DNA of 64,000 bases from positions 109,995 to 173,994 of the forward strand of contig NZ_RDFA01000007.1 in assembly GCF_004118325.1 (NCBI RefSeq), read 5' to 3'. Position numbers and translations under genes: made by a program. Numbering within the stretch: position 1 is the first letter of the stretch; every line of letters starts with the position of its first letter. The notes beneath the pieces are model-generated. The model made no database searches. It had not been told where the DNA came from and saw only the letters and a list, made by a program, of their open reading frames with translations. Source of the DNA: Halorientalis pallida. GTDB lineage: Archaea > Halobacteriota > Halobacteria > Halobacteriales > Haloarculaceae. Positions 43,008 through 51,375 of the stretch are shown piece by piece.

Positions 43008-43119
43008 TCGCTTCGTTCCACTCGCTTCGCCGGCGTCTGACCCCGTTTCGGGCGCACGTCTGCTCTGACGAACGGATTCGGGACGGCTCCTTTGGCCGGG
43101 TGGAACGAAGAAACCGACG

Positions 43120-43422
43120 ATGAACCGGACCGCGGACTCACGTGACCTCGCTGCCGATCTCCGCGAGCGCGAGGTCGCCGCGGACGCGGGGCTCGCGAAG
43201 AGCTTCACCGACCGCCTGCTCGTCGTGGACGCGACAACCGACGGTGGCGTTCCCGGGGACGCCCGCGAGCGATTGCACGACCACGACTGCTACGGGGCCG
43301 ACGAGGTGTACGATACCGGCGACCGCGACGCCTCGTCCGCGGGCGCGGTCGGCGACGCCACCCGCCACCAGTTCGCCGACGTGCAAACGCGGGGCGACCA
43401 CCACTCCTACGTCGTGGAGTGA
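43120..43422 (+). CDS. Conserved hypothetical haloarchaeal protein
   Basis: A 100-residue soluble protein (opening MNRTADSRDLAADLREREV) with a strand-like LLVVDATTDG and several His/Asp residues near the C-terminus (HDHDCYGADEVYDT, ATRHQFADV, GDHHSYVVE). The composition is typical of a haloarchaeal gene. Possible metal binding is a guess from the His/Asp-rich end. Its stop lies 45 bases upstream of the next gene. Confidence 0.6.
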   Translation: MNRTADSRDLAADLREREVAADAGLAKSFTDRLLVVDATTDGGVPGDARERLHDHDCYGADEVYDTGDRDASSAGAVGDATRHQFADVQTRGDHHSYVVE

Positions 43423-43466
43423 GGGCAGCCGCTTGCACTTTTCTCCCTGGCCGACGAAGGCCGCCC

Positions 43467-43898
43467 GTGACACGGTTCGACGCCGAGACGCTGACGGATC
43501 GACGCGACCTGTTCGCCGACGCCATCGAGGCTCACCGCGAGCGCCGGAGCCCGTTCATCACCATCGAACCGGAACCGACACCCGCGGAGATGGCAGCAGC
43601 CGACGACGAGGATCTGCCTGAAGATGCACCGGAACAGACCGTTCCCTGGATCCAGCTCGCCGACGACACCGTGAACCTCGACTGTACGGACGCCGAACTG
43701 GAGCGGGTGAAGACCCTGCTGGAGGAGTACCCGGACTTCCGGATCGACGACCTGACGAGTCCGGCGGACGCCCACGGAACCAACGTCCGGATCACGGCCC
43801 GCGCCGACCCGGAACGTCTGGGTGCCTTCTTCGACCGGATCTTTCGAGAAGTCTACGGCCGCGAGGAGGACTACCGGGCCTGGGTCGTCGAGATTTGA
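43467..43898 (+). CDS. Conserved hypothetical protein
   Basis: A 143-residue acidic protein beginning at GTG (VTRFDAETLTDRRDLFADAI). It has the segment VPWIQLADDTVNLDCTDAELERVKTLL and a C-terminal VRITARADPERLGAFFDRIFREVYGREEDY, probably an alpha/beta fold. I do not recognise the family. The start at 43467 was chosen because the in-frame upstream segment is rich in Arg and Pro and unlike coding sequence. Confidence 0.65.
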   Translation: MTRFDAETLTDRRDLFADAIEAHRERRSPFITIEPEPTPAEMAAADDEDLPEDAPEQTVPWIQLADDTVNLDCTDAELERVKTLLEEYPDFRIDDLTSPADAHGTNVRITARADPERLGAFFDRIFREVYGREEDYRAWVVEI

Positions 43899-43931
43899 CC
43901 GTCGCCGGTCCAGCAATCCGTTTCGGGTCCA

Positions 43932-44303
43932 TCACCGCGGCGCGAGGCGTCGAACGAGTGCAGCCAGCCGGTACAGCACCGTGTTCCGCTCGTACTGTCG
44001 CCACCCCGCGTAGCCACCGGTGAGCGTCGTCGCATCGTAGCCTTCTGATTCCAGGTAGTCCGTGGCCGTCCGGGCGACGATGCCGGCCTTGCAGACGGTC
44101 ACGATTTCGGCTTGCTCGGGTAGTGTGTCGAGATGGGGGTCGAGTGCGTCGACGGCCCCGTCGCGCAGGTCGTGGTACACCGGCGCGTTGTAGCTTCCCC
44201 GGATATGGTCCCCCTGGTACTCGGAATCGGGCCTGATGTCGAGGACGAACACGTCGTCGTCGGCACGGCGCTCGTCGAGTCGGCCCGGCCCGATCGAACT
44301 CAT
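43932..44303 (-). CDS. Rhodanese-like sulfurtransferase
   Basis: A 123-residue single-domain rhodanese: FVLDIRPDSEYQGDHIRGSYN, a catalytic loop VCKAGIVARTA with the active Cys, and a closing TGGYAGWRQYE. It transfers sulfane sulfur through a Cys persulfide. It overlaps the methyltransferase gene by four bases (ATGA), so the two are co-translated. A second rhodanese lies on the other side of that methyltransferase. Confidence 0.85.
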   Translation of the reverse strand: MSSIGPGRLDERRADDDVFVLDIRPDSEYQGDHIRGSYNAPVYHDLRDGAVDALDPHLDTLPEQAEIVTVCKAGIVARTATDYLESEGYDATTLTGGYAGWRQYERNTVLYRLAALVRRLAPR

Positions 44304-44860
44304 CGTCTCGTGGCGACGACCAGGAACGTTTCCGGCCGCGTCGCCCCGAACTCGACCGCGAAGCCGGCGTCGTCGAGTGCCGTGGCCGCCTCGGTCTCGG
44401 AGAAGCGTTCCGAAAGCGGCGGGCCGTCCTCACCGGTCCCATCGGCCGACCAGTCGACCACGACGAGACGGCCGCCCGAGGGAAGGACCCGCGCGAGTTC
44501 GGCGAGCGCGCCGTCCGTGGCGAACTCGTGGTAGGTCATGGTCGAGACGGCCGCGTCGAGTTCGGCGTCGTCGAACGGGAGGTCCTCGATCCCGGAGGTG
44601 ACGAGCTCGACGTTCTCGGGGACGCCCTTCTCCCGGTAGTGGTCGTGCATTTCGTCCTGAATGTCGACCGCGTACACGCGGTCGGCGTGGGGCGCGACGT
44701 CGTCGGTGTAGAAGCCAGTCCCGCTCCCGAGGTCGACTACCGTCTCCGTCCCCGTCAGATCGAGTCCCCAGAGGAGTTCCTCGCGGGAGACCGACCGATA
44801 GCGCGCCGCGGTGTCCTCGAGTTTCGCCGCTTTCCCGGCGTCGAACGTGTGGTGTCCCAT
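44300..44860 (-). CDS. SAM-dependent methyltransferase
   Basis: A 186-residue class I methyltransferase. It has VVDLGSGTGFYTDDVA as motif I, an Asp in YAVDIQDEM, and LPFDDAELDAAVSTMTYHEF as motif IV. It resembles UbiE/Methyltransf_11 proteins. It opens MGHHTFDAGKAAKLEDTAARY, seen in small haloarchaeal methyltransferases. It is co-translated with a rhodanese, so a thiol, persulfide or metalloid substrate is plausible (inference). Confidence 0.82.
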   Translation of the reverse strand: MGHHTFDAGKAAKLEDTAARYRSVSREELLWGLDLTGTETVVDLGSGTGFYTDDVAPHADRVYAVDIQDEMHDHYREKGVPENVELVTSGIEDLPFDDAELDAAVSTMTYHEFATDGALAELARVLPSGGRLVVVDWSADGTGEDGPPLSERFSETEAATALDDAGFAVEFGATRPETFLVVATRR

Positions 44861-45067
44861 GCGACCGTAGTTGTGTACGTATCGTGAAATAATTGCTGGA
44901 TTCCGCCGGATTTCTCCTGTCCGCTTCGGCGTGTATTATCGGTCGTTTTCCGTTCGCCGTTGCCAGCGCGGCTCGAAAGGGCGCGGATTCGTGCGGCGAT
45001 ACGAGCGCCACCACTCGTTTCAGTTTCAACACGTTTATGGCCGAACCGCCCTCTGATATTGGACAAG

Positions 45068-45412
45068 ATGAGCAATACCGATATCGAGGTTGCAGAGGTC
45101 GCACGTCGGATCGAGGCCGACGACGCGGCGGATCTGTTCGTCCTGGACGTTCGCAAGGAGAGGGACTACGCACAGCGACGGATCCCCGAGAGCACGAACG
45201 TTCCCGTCTACGAGGATCTGCTACAGTACGAGTACTCGGGACTCGAAAACCATCTCGACGAACTTCCGGAAGACGAGGAGATCGCGGTCGTCTGCAAGGC
45301 CGGTGTCACGTCAGCCCGTGCCGCCGAGTTCCTGCGCGCGCACGGCTTCGAGGCGAAGTCCGTTCGAAACGGAATGCACGCCTGGGGGCGTCTCGATCCC
45401 GACGTCCAGTAG
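45068..45412 (+). CDS. Rhodanese-like sulfurtransferase
   Basis: A 114-residue single rhodanese domain: FVLDVRKERDYAQRRIPEST, active-site loop VCKAGVTSARAAEFL and closing NGMHAWGRLDP. Divergent from the methyltransferase-rhodanese pair, and clearly similar to the other rhodanese (both have VYEDL/VYHDL, the DELPE/DTLPE region and the VVCKAG/TVCKAG loop), which suggests duplication. The ATG at 45068 was preferred over longer frames. Confidence 0.85.
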   Translation: MSNTDIEVAEVARRIEADDAADLFVLDVRKERDYAQRRIPESTNVPVYEDLLQYEYSGLENHLDELPEDEEIAVVCKAGVTSARAAEFLRAHGFEAKSVRNGMHAWGRLDPDVQ

Positions 45413-45604
45413 ATCGGCTGGCGTCCGGCCGAAGTACGTGAGGCCGGGCTCGATAGATGCGATGTGTATCTCGCCGTTCTGTCGGGCGAAGCGAGAGGAG
45501 GCTCGGTAGACAGACCGTCCGTCGGCGGACGGTGACCGGAAGATAGCGTCGTGGATCTCGGCTCCTCTCGTGTCGAGTGACCGCGGCAGGTGGTCACTCG
45601 GCCG

Positions 45605-45961
45605 TCACGGTGTCGCGTTCGTCTCTACCTCGTGGCGTTCGAGTCGCCGACGGAGCGTCCTCGCCTTCCTCGTCGCGAGTGCGGCGGCCGGCTCGGCCCG
45701 GTAGTGCAGGACCGACTCGGCATCGGTTTCGTCGGCGGCCTCGTCGGGCGTGGCGTCGGCTGTCTGGACGACGGCGACGAGCGCGCCGTTTGTCGTCCTG
45801 ATCTTCGTGCCGACGGATGTCTCGGTCGCGTGGAGTCCCTTCACGGCGTCGTGGATCGCGTCGAGTGCGTCGTCGGCGTCGACGGTCACCGCGAGCGTCG
45901 CGAACTCCGGATCGGTGAACGTACGATCTGCGGTCTCTGAAGTCTCGGGCTGATCGGTCAT
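45605..45961 (-). CDS. Conserved hypothetical protein
   Basis: A 118-residue acidic protein with FATLAVTVDADDALDAIHDAVKG followed by VGTKIRTTNGALVAVVQTAD, an alternating strand-helix pattern that may be a ferredoxin-like fold, and a C-terminal helix rich in Arg (RKARTLRRRLERHE). Family not recognised. It is divergent from the antiporter gene. Confidence 0.6.
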   Translation of the reverse strand: MTDQPETSETADRTFTDPEFATLAVTVDADDALDAIHDAVKGLHATETSVGTKIRTTNGALVAVVQTADATPDEAADETDAESVLHYRAEPAAALATRKARTLRRRLERHEVETNATP

Positions 45962-46062
45962 GATGTTTCCTCCCTTGCCCCCTCCAACGTTCGACGCGAA
46001 CCGAATTAATCGTCCCGGCGGACCGGCCCCGCGCTTATCGGACCCAACGTGGAACCGGGCCT

Positions 46063-47811
46063 ATGGCCGGAATCGAGGGTCAACTCTGGGCGCTGCTGGC
46101 GCTGTTCGGGATCGCTGCCGCCGTCGGCGTCCTCGCGGCGCAGCACGCCCGAATCCAGTACACCATCGGACTAGTCGTTACCGGGTTGCTCGTCTCCGCG
46201 GTCGGACCGCCGGTTCCCGACCCGATCACCTCCGAATTCATCCTGCTGGTCTTGCTCCCAGCGCTGATCTTCCGGGACGCCGTGACGATCGACGCCGGGG
46301 CGCTCCGTGCCAACCTCGCGCCGATCCTGTTGCTGGCCGTCGTCGGCTTCTGTTGCTCGATCGCCCTCGTCGCGGTCGCGGGTCGCTCCCTGTTCGGCTT
46401 CTCACTCGTGGTCGCGGTCCTGTTCGGGACGATCCTCATGCCGACCGACCCCGTCTCGGTCGTGGCGATCTTCGAAACACTCGACGTCCCCGACCGGCTC
46501 GCCGTCCTCGTCGAAGGGGAGAGCCTCCTCAACGACGGGGTCGCGATCGTGGTGTACTCGACGGTGCTAGGTGTCGTCGAGGCCGGGCCCAGCAGCGCCG
46601 ATTCCGCCCCGTTCCAGGGCTCGCTCGAGCTGGCCCTGGACCTGGGCTCGGGGATCGTCGTCGCGTTCGTCGGCGGTGTCGTCGTCGGGGCTGCGGCCGG
46701 CTATCTCGCCGCGGCCGTCGTCGCGTTCGCCGACGACCGACTGACCGCCGTAATCGTCTCCGTCCTGACCGCCTACGGCGTCTACCTCCTGCTCCATCAG
46801 TTCGGTGCCAGCGGCGTGATCGGCACCCTCGCCGCGGGACTCGTCCTCGGACTGGAGGACGGGCACGCCGATATCGCCCCGGAGATACACTTCTCGATCG
46901 GGTTCGCGTGGGACATCGCGGCCGTGCTGGCCAACACGATCGTCTTCGTGTCGATCGGACTCATCACGCCCGTCGACCTCCTCGCCACCTATGCGCCCGG
47001 GATCGCCGTGGCCGTCGTTCTCGCCTTGCTCGCCCGGGCGCTGGTCGTCTACCCGTTGCTCGAACTGCACGCTCGGTGGGGGACACAGCCGATCTCCCGG
47101 CCGTTCCAGCACGTCCTCACCTGGTCGGGCATCCACGCGTCGGTCTCGGTCGCCCTGGTGCTCGACGCACGGGAACAACTCCCCGCCGCCCTCGGTGACG
47201 AGTTCACTGCCCTGCTGTTCGGGGTCGCCGCCTTCACCCTCGTCGTCAACGGCACGACCATGCCACGACTCGTCTCGTGGCTCGATCTCGGCCGGGACGA
47301 CCCGCGCCGGCGGCTCTACGACGCACTCGCCGGCCGACTCCACGGCGTCGACGCGGCCCTCGAAACCGCCGACGCCCTGTTCGCGGACGACGAAATCCCC
47401 GAGAGCATGTACGCCGATATCACGGCTGCCTACCGGGCCGAACGGGCGACACTCGTCGACGCGATCGAACGGTTGCTTCGCGAGTACCCCGCCCTCAGAG
47501 ACCACGAGCGCCGGCGGAGCGAACGGCGCATCCTCCTGGCCGAACACGAGGCGATCAAGCGGGCGATCCAGCGCGGTGAGATTCGTGGGGATGTCGGCGA
47601 GCGGTTGCTGGCCGATGTCGAGCGCGACCTCGACCGCGTCGTGACCGACGAGCGGTCGGCGCGCCGTCCCGCGCCGCCGGCGACTCCGCCTGACTGGCAG
47701 GAACTCCTCGACGCGGCGTCGGTCGATCTCGATCTCGGGAACGAGGTGGTCGATCCCGACCGGAACCCTCCCGAGTCGGACTCCGAGGACTCGGCCGACG
47801 GGAGTCCCTGA
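46063..47811 (+). CDS. NhaP-type sodium/proton antiporter
   Basis: A 582-residue CPA1 antiporter. About twelve hydrophobic helices fill residues 5-405; conserved motifs include TDPVSVVAIFE with the ion-binding Asp, EGESLLNDGVAIVVYS, and LTWSGIHASVSVALVL. A soluble acidic C-terminal domain (about 410-582) with helices PRRRLYDALAGRLH and IKRAIQRGEIRGDVGERLL probably regulates transport. Extrudes Na+ in exchange for H+, important in salt-loving cells. Confidence 0.92.
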   Translation: MAGIEGQLWALLALFGIAAAVGVLAAQHARIQYTIGLVVTGLLVSAVGPPVPDPITSEFILLVLLPALIFRDAVTIDAGALRANLAPILLLAVVGFCCSIALVAVAGRSLFGFSLVVAVLFGTILMPTDPVSVVAIFETLDVPDRLAVLVEGESLLNDGVAIVVYSTVLGVVEAGPSSADSAPFQGSLELALDLGSGIVVAFVGGVVVGAAAGYLAAAVVAFADDRLTAVIVSVLTAYGVYLLLHQFGASGVIGTLAAGLVLGLEDGHADIAPEIHFSIGFAWDIAAVLANTIVFVSIGLITPVDLLATYAPGIAVAVVLALLARALVVYPLLELHARWGTQPISRPFQHVLTWSGIHASVSVALVLDAREQLPAALGDEFTALLFGVAAFTLVVNGTTMPRLVSWLDLGRDDPRRRLYDALAGRLHGVDAALETADALFADDEIPESMYADITAAYRAERATLVDAIERLLREYPALRDHERRRSERRILLAEHEAIKRAIQRGEIRGDVGERLLADVERDLDRVVTDERSARRPAPPATPPDWQELLDAASVDLDLGNEVVDPDRNPPESDSEDSADGSP

Positions 47812-47907
47812 CCGGTGACCTCCGCTGCCGAACGACGACGCCAACCCGAGCCGTCACGAATCCGGCGCTGACCGTACTTCTTTGTCCCCGCCGGCCCTGC
47901 ACCGGAT

Positions 47908-48948
47908 ATGCGCGCAGCAGTGTTCCACGGGCCGGGCGACGTTCGCGTCGAGGAGGTACCGAAACCGGAACTGACCGAACCGACGGACGCGCTCGTCCGG
48001 GTCACCCACACCGCGATCTGTGGCTCGGATCTGTGGTTCTACAACGGCGATAGCGACCGCGAGCAGGGCTCGCGAGTCGGCCACGAGCCCATGGGCATCG
48101 TCGAGGAGGTCGGCGAGGACGTACGACGTGTCGAACCCGGCGACCGCGTGTTCGCACCGTTCGTCATCAGCTGTGGCCAGTGCGAGTTCTGCCGCAAGGG
48201 ACTGCACACCTCCTGTGTGAACGGTGACTCCTGGAGCGGCGAGAATGGCGGCGCACAGGGCGAGTACGTTCGGACGCCCCACGCCGACGGCACGCTCGTG
48301 CGAGTGCCGGATCGCTACGCCGACGACGAGGACGCCCTCGAATCCGTCCTTCCGTTGACGGACGTGATGGGGACGGGCCACCACGCCGCCGTCAGCGCCG
48401 GCGTCGAACCCGGGAGTACCTGCGTGGTCGTCGGCGACGGCGCGGTCGGCCTCTGTGGCGTCCTCGCCGCTCGCCGACTCGGGGCCCGCCGGATCGTCGC
48501 CGTCGGTCACCACGAGGACCGCCTCGCCCTCGCCGACGAATTCGGCGCGACCGACACGGTGCTGGGGGGCGAGGGTGACGAGGTCGAGCAGGTGCTGGAC
48601 GTGACCGACGGCGGCGCGGATCACGTCATGGAGTGTGTCGGGGCCGCTTCGTCGATGGACACCGCAGTCTCGGTCTGTCGGCCCGGCGGGACGGTCGGCT
48701 ATGTCGGCGTTCCCCACGGCGTCGACGCCGCCGGACTGGAGCTGTACGACTTCTTCGGCGACAACGTGACGCTCCGGGGCGGCGTCGCGCCAGTTCGGGC
48801 GTACGCCGAGGAACTGCTGGCCGACGTGCTCGGCGGGACACTCGATCCCGCGCCGATCTTCACGAAGACGGTCGATCTGGATGGCGTGCCGGAGGGCTAT
48901 CGGGCGATGGCCGACCGCGAGGCGCTGAAGGTACTTGTCACGCTCTGA
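47908..48948 (+). CDS. Zinc-dependent alcohol dehydrogenase family protein
   Basis: A 346-residue medium-chain dehydrogenase/reductase. It has the catalytic zinc site CGSD and GHEPMGIVEEVG, the structural zinc loop CGQCEFCRKGLHTSC, and a Rossmann motif VVVGDGAVGLCGV. A short insertion GDSWSGENGGAQGEY follows the zinc loop, as in related glutathione-independent or sorbitol-type enzymes. Substrate not known. It reads in the same direction as the antiporter, with a 96-base gap, probably independently transcribed. Confidence 0.9.
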   Translation: MRAAVFHGPGDVRVEEVPKPELTEPTDALVRVTHTAICGSDLWFYNGDSDREQGSRVGHEPMGIVEEVGEDVRRVEPGDRVFAPFVISCGQCEFCRKGLHTSCVNGDSWSGENGGAQGEYVRTPHADGTLVRVPDRYADDEDALESVLPLTDVMGTGHHAAVSAGVEPGSTCVVVGDGAVGLCGVLAARRLGARRIVAVGHHEDRLALADEFGATDTVLGGEGDEVEQVLDVTDGGADHVMECVGAASSMDTAVSVCRPGGTVGYVGVPHGVDAAGLELYDFFGDNVTLRGGVAPVRAYAEELLADVLGGTLDPAPIFTKTVDLDGVPEGYRAMADREALKVLVTL

Positions 48949-49023
48949 CGCGGTGTCGGTTGCTATCGAGCCCCGGGAAAGGGATCACCGCAGTAGCGTC
49001 ACCCGTGCCCAGGCGCGGGACCG

Positions 49024-49386
49024 TCAAGCGACGCCTTCTGCGACACTCACGAGACCGTTACCCACTTCCACGAGCGCAGTCTCGGACGGCGCGCTCCCGA
49101 CCAGACAGTCGGCGCTGGAACTGTCGGCACCGTCGACCCGAACGTCGACGTGGTAGACCGCGCGTGGGAGCCGCGTCTGGATGCTCGTGACCGCCTGTGG
49201 GGTGAGGGTGTAGGTCCGCTGGAACGCGATTTCGTCGTCGGCGTTGTGAAACTCGACGGTGACCTCGTGAGTGGTCTCGCTATCGTAGTTCCGAAGGACG
49301 AGGGTCTCGTCGGAGACGAGCAACCGTTCGTCGCCAACCGACGGATCCACTGCGGATCGATGTTGGAGGGGCGAGTCGGGCAGCAT
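49024..49386 (-). CDS. Conserved hypothetical haloarchaeal protein
   Basis: A 120-residue protein with a beta-sandwich-like pattern: LLVSDETLVLRNYDSETTHEVTVEF, FQRTYTLTPQAVTSIQTRLPRAVYHVDVRVDG. It resembles Ig-like or CARDB-type single domains but lacks a signal peptide. Function unknown. It is convergent with the alcohol dehydrogenase. Confidence 0.6.
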   Translation of the reverse strand: MLPDSPLQHRSAVDPSVGDERLLVSDETLVLRNYDSETTHEVTVEFHNADDEIAFQRTYTLTPQAVTSIQTRLPRAVYHVDVRVDGADSSSADCLVGSAPSETALVEVGNGLVSVAEGVA

Positions 49387-49664
49387 AGTTGCAAAAACGG
49401 TGTGACACCAGTAAAAACGGGATTCGGTGTTTCTGGCTCTGAAACTGAGCGTGTGTCCTAAGGGGAGTGCGGGACTCGAACTGGGCTGTAGAGCACGGTT
49501 CCAGCGGGCCGACTCGCTCTCGGGGATTCGAACGCCCTCGCACCGATTCTATCAGTTGTTCGACTCGACGACCAGCGTCACCCGTCGCTCCCCGCGTTCG
49601 GTCGTCACAGTCACGTCCAGCGCCACCGCGAGGACACAGTCTACTCACCTAACAGTGCTGTGAC
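49387..49664. other. Intergenic with a short coding remnant
   Basis: On the minus strand 49552-49644 a frame without start codon encodes a strand-like end (VTVTTERGERRVTLVVESNN before TGA), probably the debris of a beta-rich protein. Nothing else is recognisable. This stretch marks the change from the housekeeping block to the accessory block. Confidence 0.3.
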
Positions 49665-50323
49665 TCAGAGTAGCTCCTCAATGAACGAATTGATCATCCG
49701 GATTTCATCGTCATTGATTTCGTGACCCAGATCATCGTAGAGCCGACTCTCTACATCACCGTCCATCTGGTCGAATACCTGCACGGAAGCGCGAACCTGG
49801 TCGGCGGTGACGTAGGGATCGTCAGTACTGCAACCGAAGAAAACTGGTGTTCGATCAAGGTTCCCCTCTGGCTCTCGTTCGGTTTCTGGCCCGAGTAGAC
49901 TTCCCGACAACACAATGAGGCCACCGTAGCGACGAGGGTTTCGCATAACGAATTCACTCATGATCGATCCACTCTGAGAAAAGCCGAGCAGGAGTGTGCG
50001 CTCAGGTGGGATACCGGCGTTGCCAGCAATCTTTACTACGCTCGTGACACGTTCGAACACTGAGGACAACCACGGCTCGTTTTTTCGAACGATACAGCAC
50101 CCGAATATTGATACCACGAACTATGGGCCGCCTGCGGGGCCAGATACATCACACCGTGATGTAGGAACTCGTCGATGAGCCGCAACATATACTGTGCAGA
50201 GGATCCTCGACCGTGGAGCAGAATGACTGCGACCTCACCTGCCTGAGGCGGTGCGCCGGCCGTTTCGATTGGTTTTCCAGCGTGTGGCTATGTGGATGTG
50301 GCTGACTCGGTATCTTCTCCCAT
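49665..50323 (-). pseudogene. Phospholipase/carboxylesterase, inactivated by nonsense and frameshift
   Basis: The ancestral reading frame begins at the ATG at 50323, overlapping the upstream stop (TGATG), and encodes an alpha/beta hydrolase: AVILLHGRGSSAQYMLRLI, VMYLAPQAAHSSWY, the nucleophile elbow LLGFSQSGSIMSE, FFGCSTDDPYV and DLGHEIND. Two lesions are visible. Codon 12 is TAG (50288-50290), and the frame breaks at a run of six T (50080-50085): one extra A on the coding strand would restore SFEKNEPWLSS. The 3' part alone is open from 50117. A sequencing error could explain the homopolymer slip but not the TAG. Confidence 0.8.
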
Positions 50324-51375
50324 CAGTCCCTCCCCGAAGCGGACGCAAGTGGAACCGGCTGTAGCTGACCTTCGATCATCTCACGATCTTCTTCGAGCCA
50401 CGGTGGGAGAAACAGTGAGTTGCCGAGCGCATCCAGATTGCTATCCACGGTGAGTCCCGGCGCTTCCGTGGCGAGTTCGAATAGGATACCACCGGGTTCG
50501 CGGACGTAGAGCGAGTGGAAGAAATGCCGGTCCTTCACCCGTGAGACATCATAGTCACGCTCTCGGAAGAGGTCGTGCCACTCGTAGAGTTGGTCTTCGT
50601 TGGGGACGCGCACAGCGACGTGCTGGATTGACCCTGCACCTTCGCGACCAAACTCCATATGACGGTCGAGGAGATCGATGACGGTGGCACGATCTCCCGG
50701 AGCCCGATACCGCACGCGATCACCCTCTTGATCGATAAGTTCTAGACCCAGTGTCTCCAGTGCGCTCGCAGTAATGTAGACGTTCGTCGAGAGAAGAGTC
50801 ACACCGTGGATACCCCGGATCGCGTGTGCTTCCGGGACTGGGCCATCCGCCCACGGTTCCACGGATGATGTCCCAGTGACAAGTTCGAGTTGGGTACCGT
50901 CAGGATCTGTGAACCGAAGTACCCTCTCCTCGAATCGCTCAAATGGTCCCTCAACGTTGATGCCGTGCTCTGTAAGTCTGTCATGCCAGTACGATACCGA
51001 GTTCGGGGGTATTACCAGTGCCGCGGTGCTGATCTGGGGTTTGCCGGGTCGTCCATCCTCCTCTGCAGGATACGGAAAGAAGGTTAGGGCAGTACCAGGT
51101 GAACCAGTCTCATCACCGTAGAAGAGATGTCGTGTGAATTTCTCGTTGAAATTCACCGTCTGCTTGACCAAGCGGAGACCGAGTACACCCGTATAGAAAT
51201 CAACGTTCTGCTGCGCATCTCGAACGATACCCGTGATGTGGTGAATGCCGGGCGTATCGGTGAGCGTCGATTGTAGCCTAGTCGCGTTGGGAGCGGTAAG
51301 AATAACGCGGTCGTCCGAATGCGGCCGTGATGGACGATACTCTAATCGGTGTGTTTTCTCTTTACGACACGCCAC
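50323..51375 (-). CDS. Ring-cleaving dioxygenase of the glyoxalase/VOC superfamily, start codon possibly lost
   Basis: The conserved protein begins near TDTPGIHHITGIVRDAQQNV and contains two vicinal-oxygen-chelate halves, with HHITG, RFTDPDGTQLELV, IRGIHGVTL, IQHVAVRV and VREPGGILFELATEAPG supplying His and Glu metal ligands. Family members usually start with a Met directly before LTDTPG; here that codon is ACG (51265-51267), one base from ATG. A GTTATTCTTA box 28-37 bases upstream of this codon fits a leaderless transcript. The only ATG in frame (51375) adds about 36 residues of non-conserved sequence and lies in the upstream gene. It overlaps the esterase pseudogene by TGATG. Confidence 0.75.
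   Translation of the reverse strand: MACRKEKTHRLEYRPSRPHSDDRVILTAPNATRLQSTLTDTPGIHHITGIVRDAQQNVDFYTGVLGLRLVKQTVNFNEKFTRHLFYGDETGSPGTALTFFPYPAEEDGRPGKPQISTAALVIPPNSVSYWHDRLTEHGINVEGPFERFEERVLRFTDPDGTQLELVTGTSSVEPWADGPVPEAHAIRGIHGVTLLSTNVYITASALETLGLELIDQEGDRVRYRAPGDRATVIDLLDRHMEFGREGAGSIQHVAVRVPNEDQLYEWHDLFRERDYDVSRVKDRHFFHSLYVREPGGILFELATEAPGLTVDSNLDALGNSLFLPPWLEEDREMIEGQLQPVPLASASGRD

Noticed and set aside
42060..43208. Long minus-strand frame over the acidic repeat protein
   Set aside because: Repetitive Leu/Val/Arg sequence mirroring the acidic repeats; the sense frame has a signal peptide and proper composition.
49447..49540. tRNA-like segment (GATTCGAAC resembling a T loop)
   Set aside because: No matching acceptor or anticodon stems could be paired.
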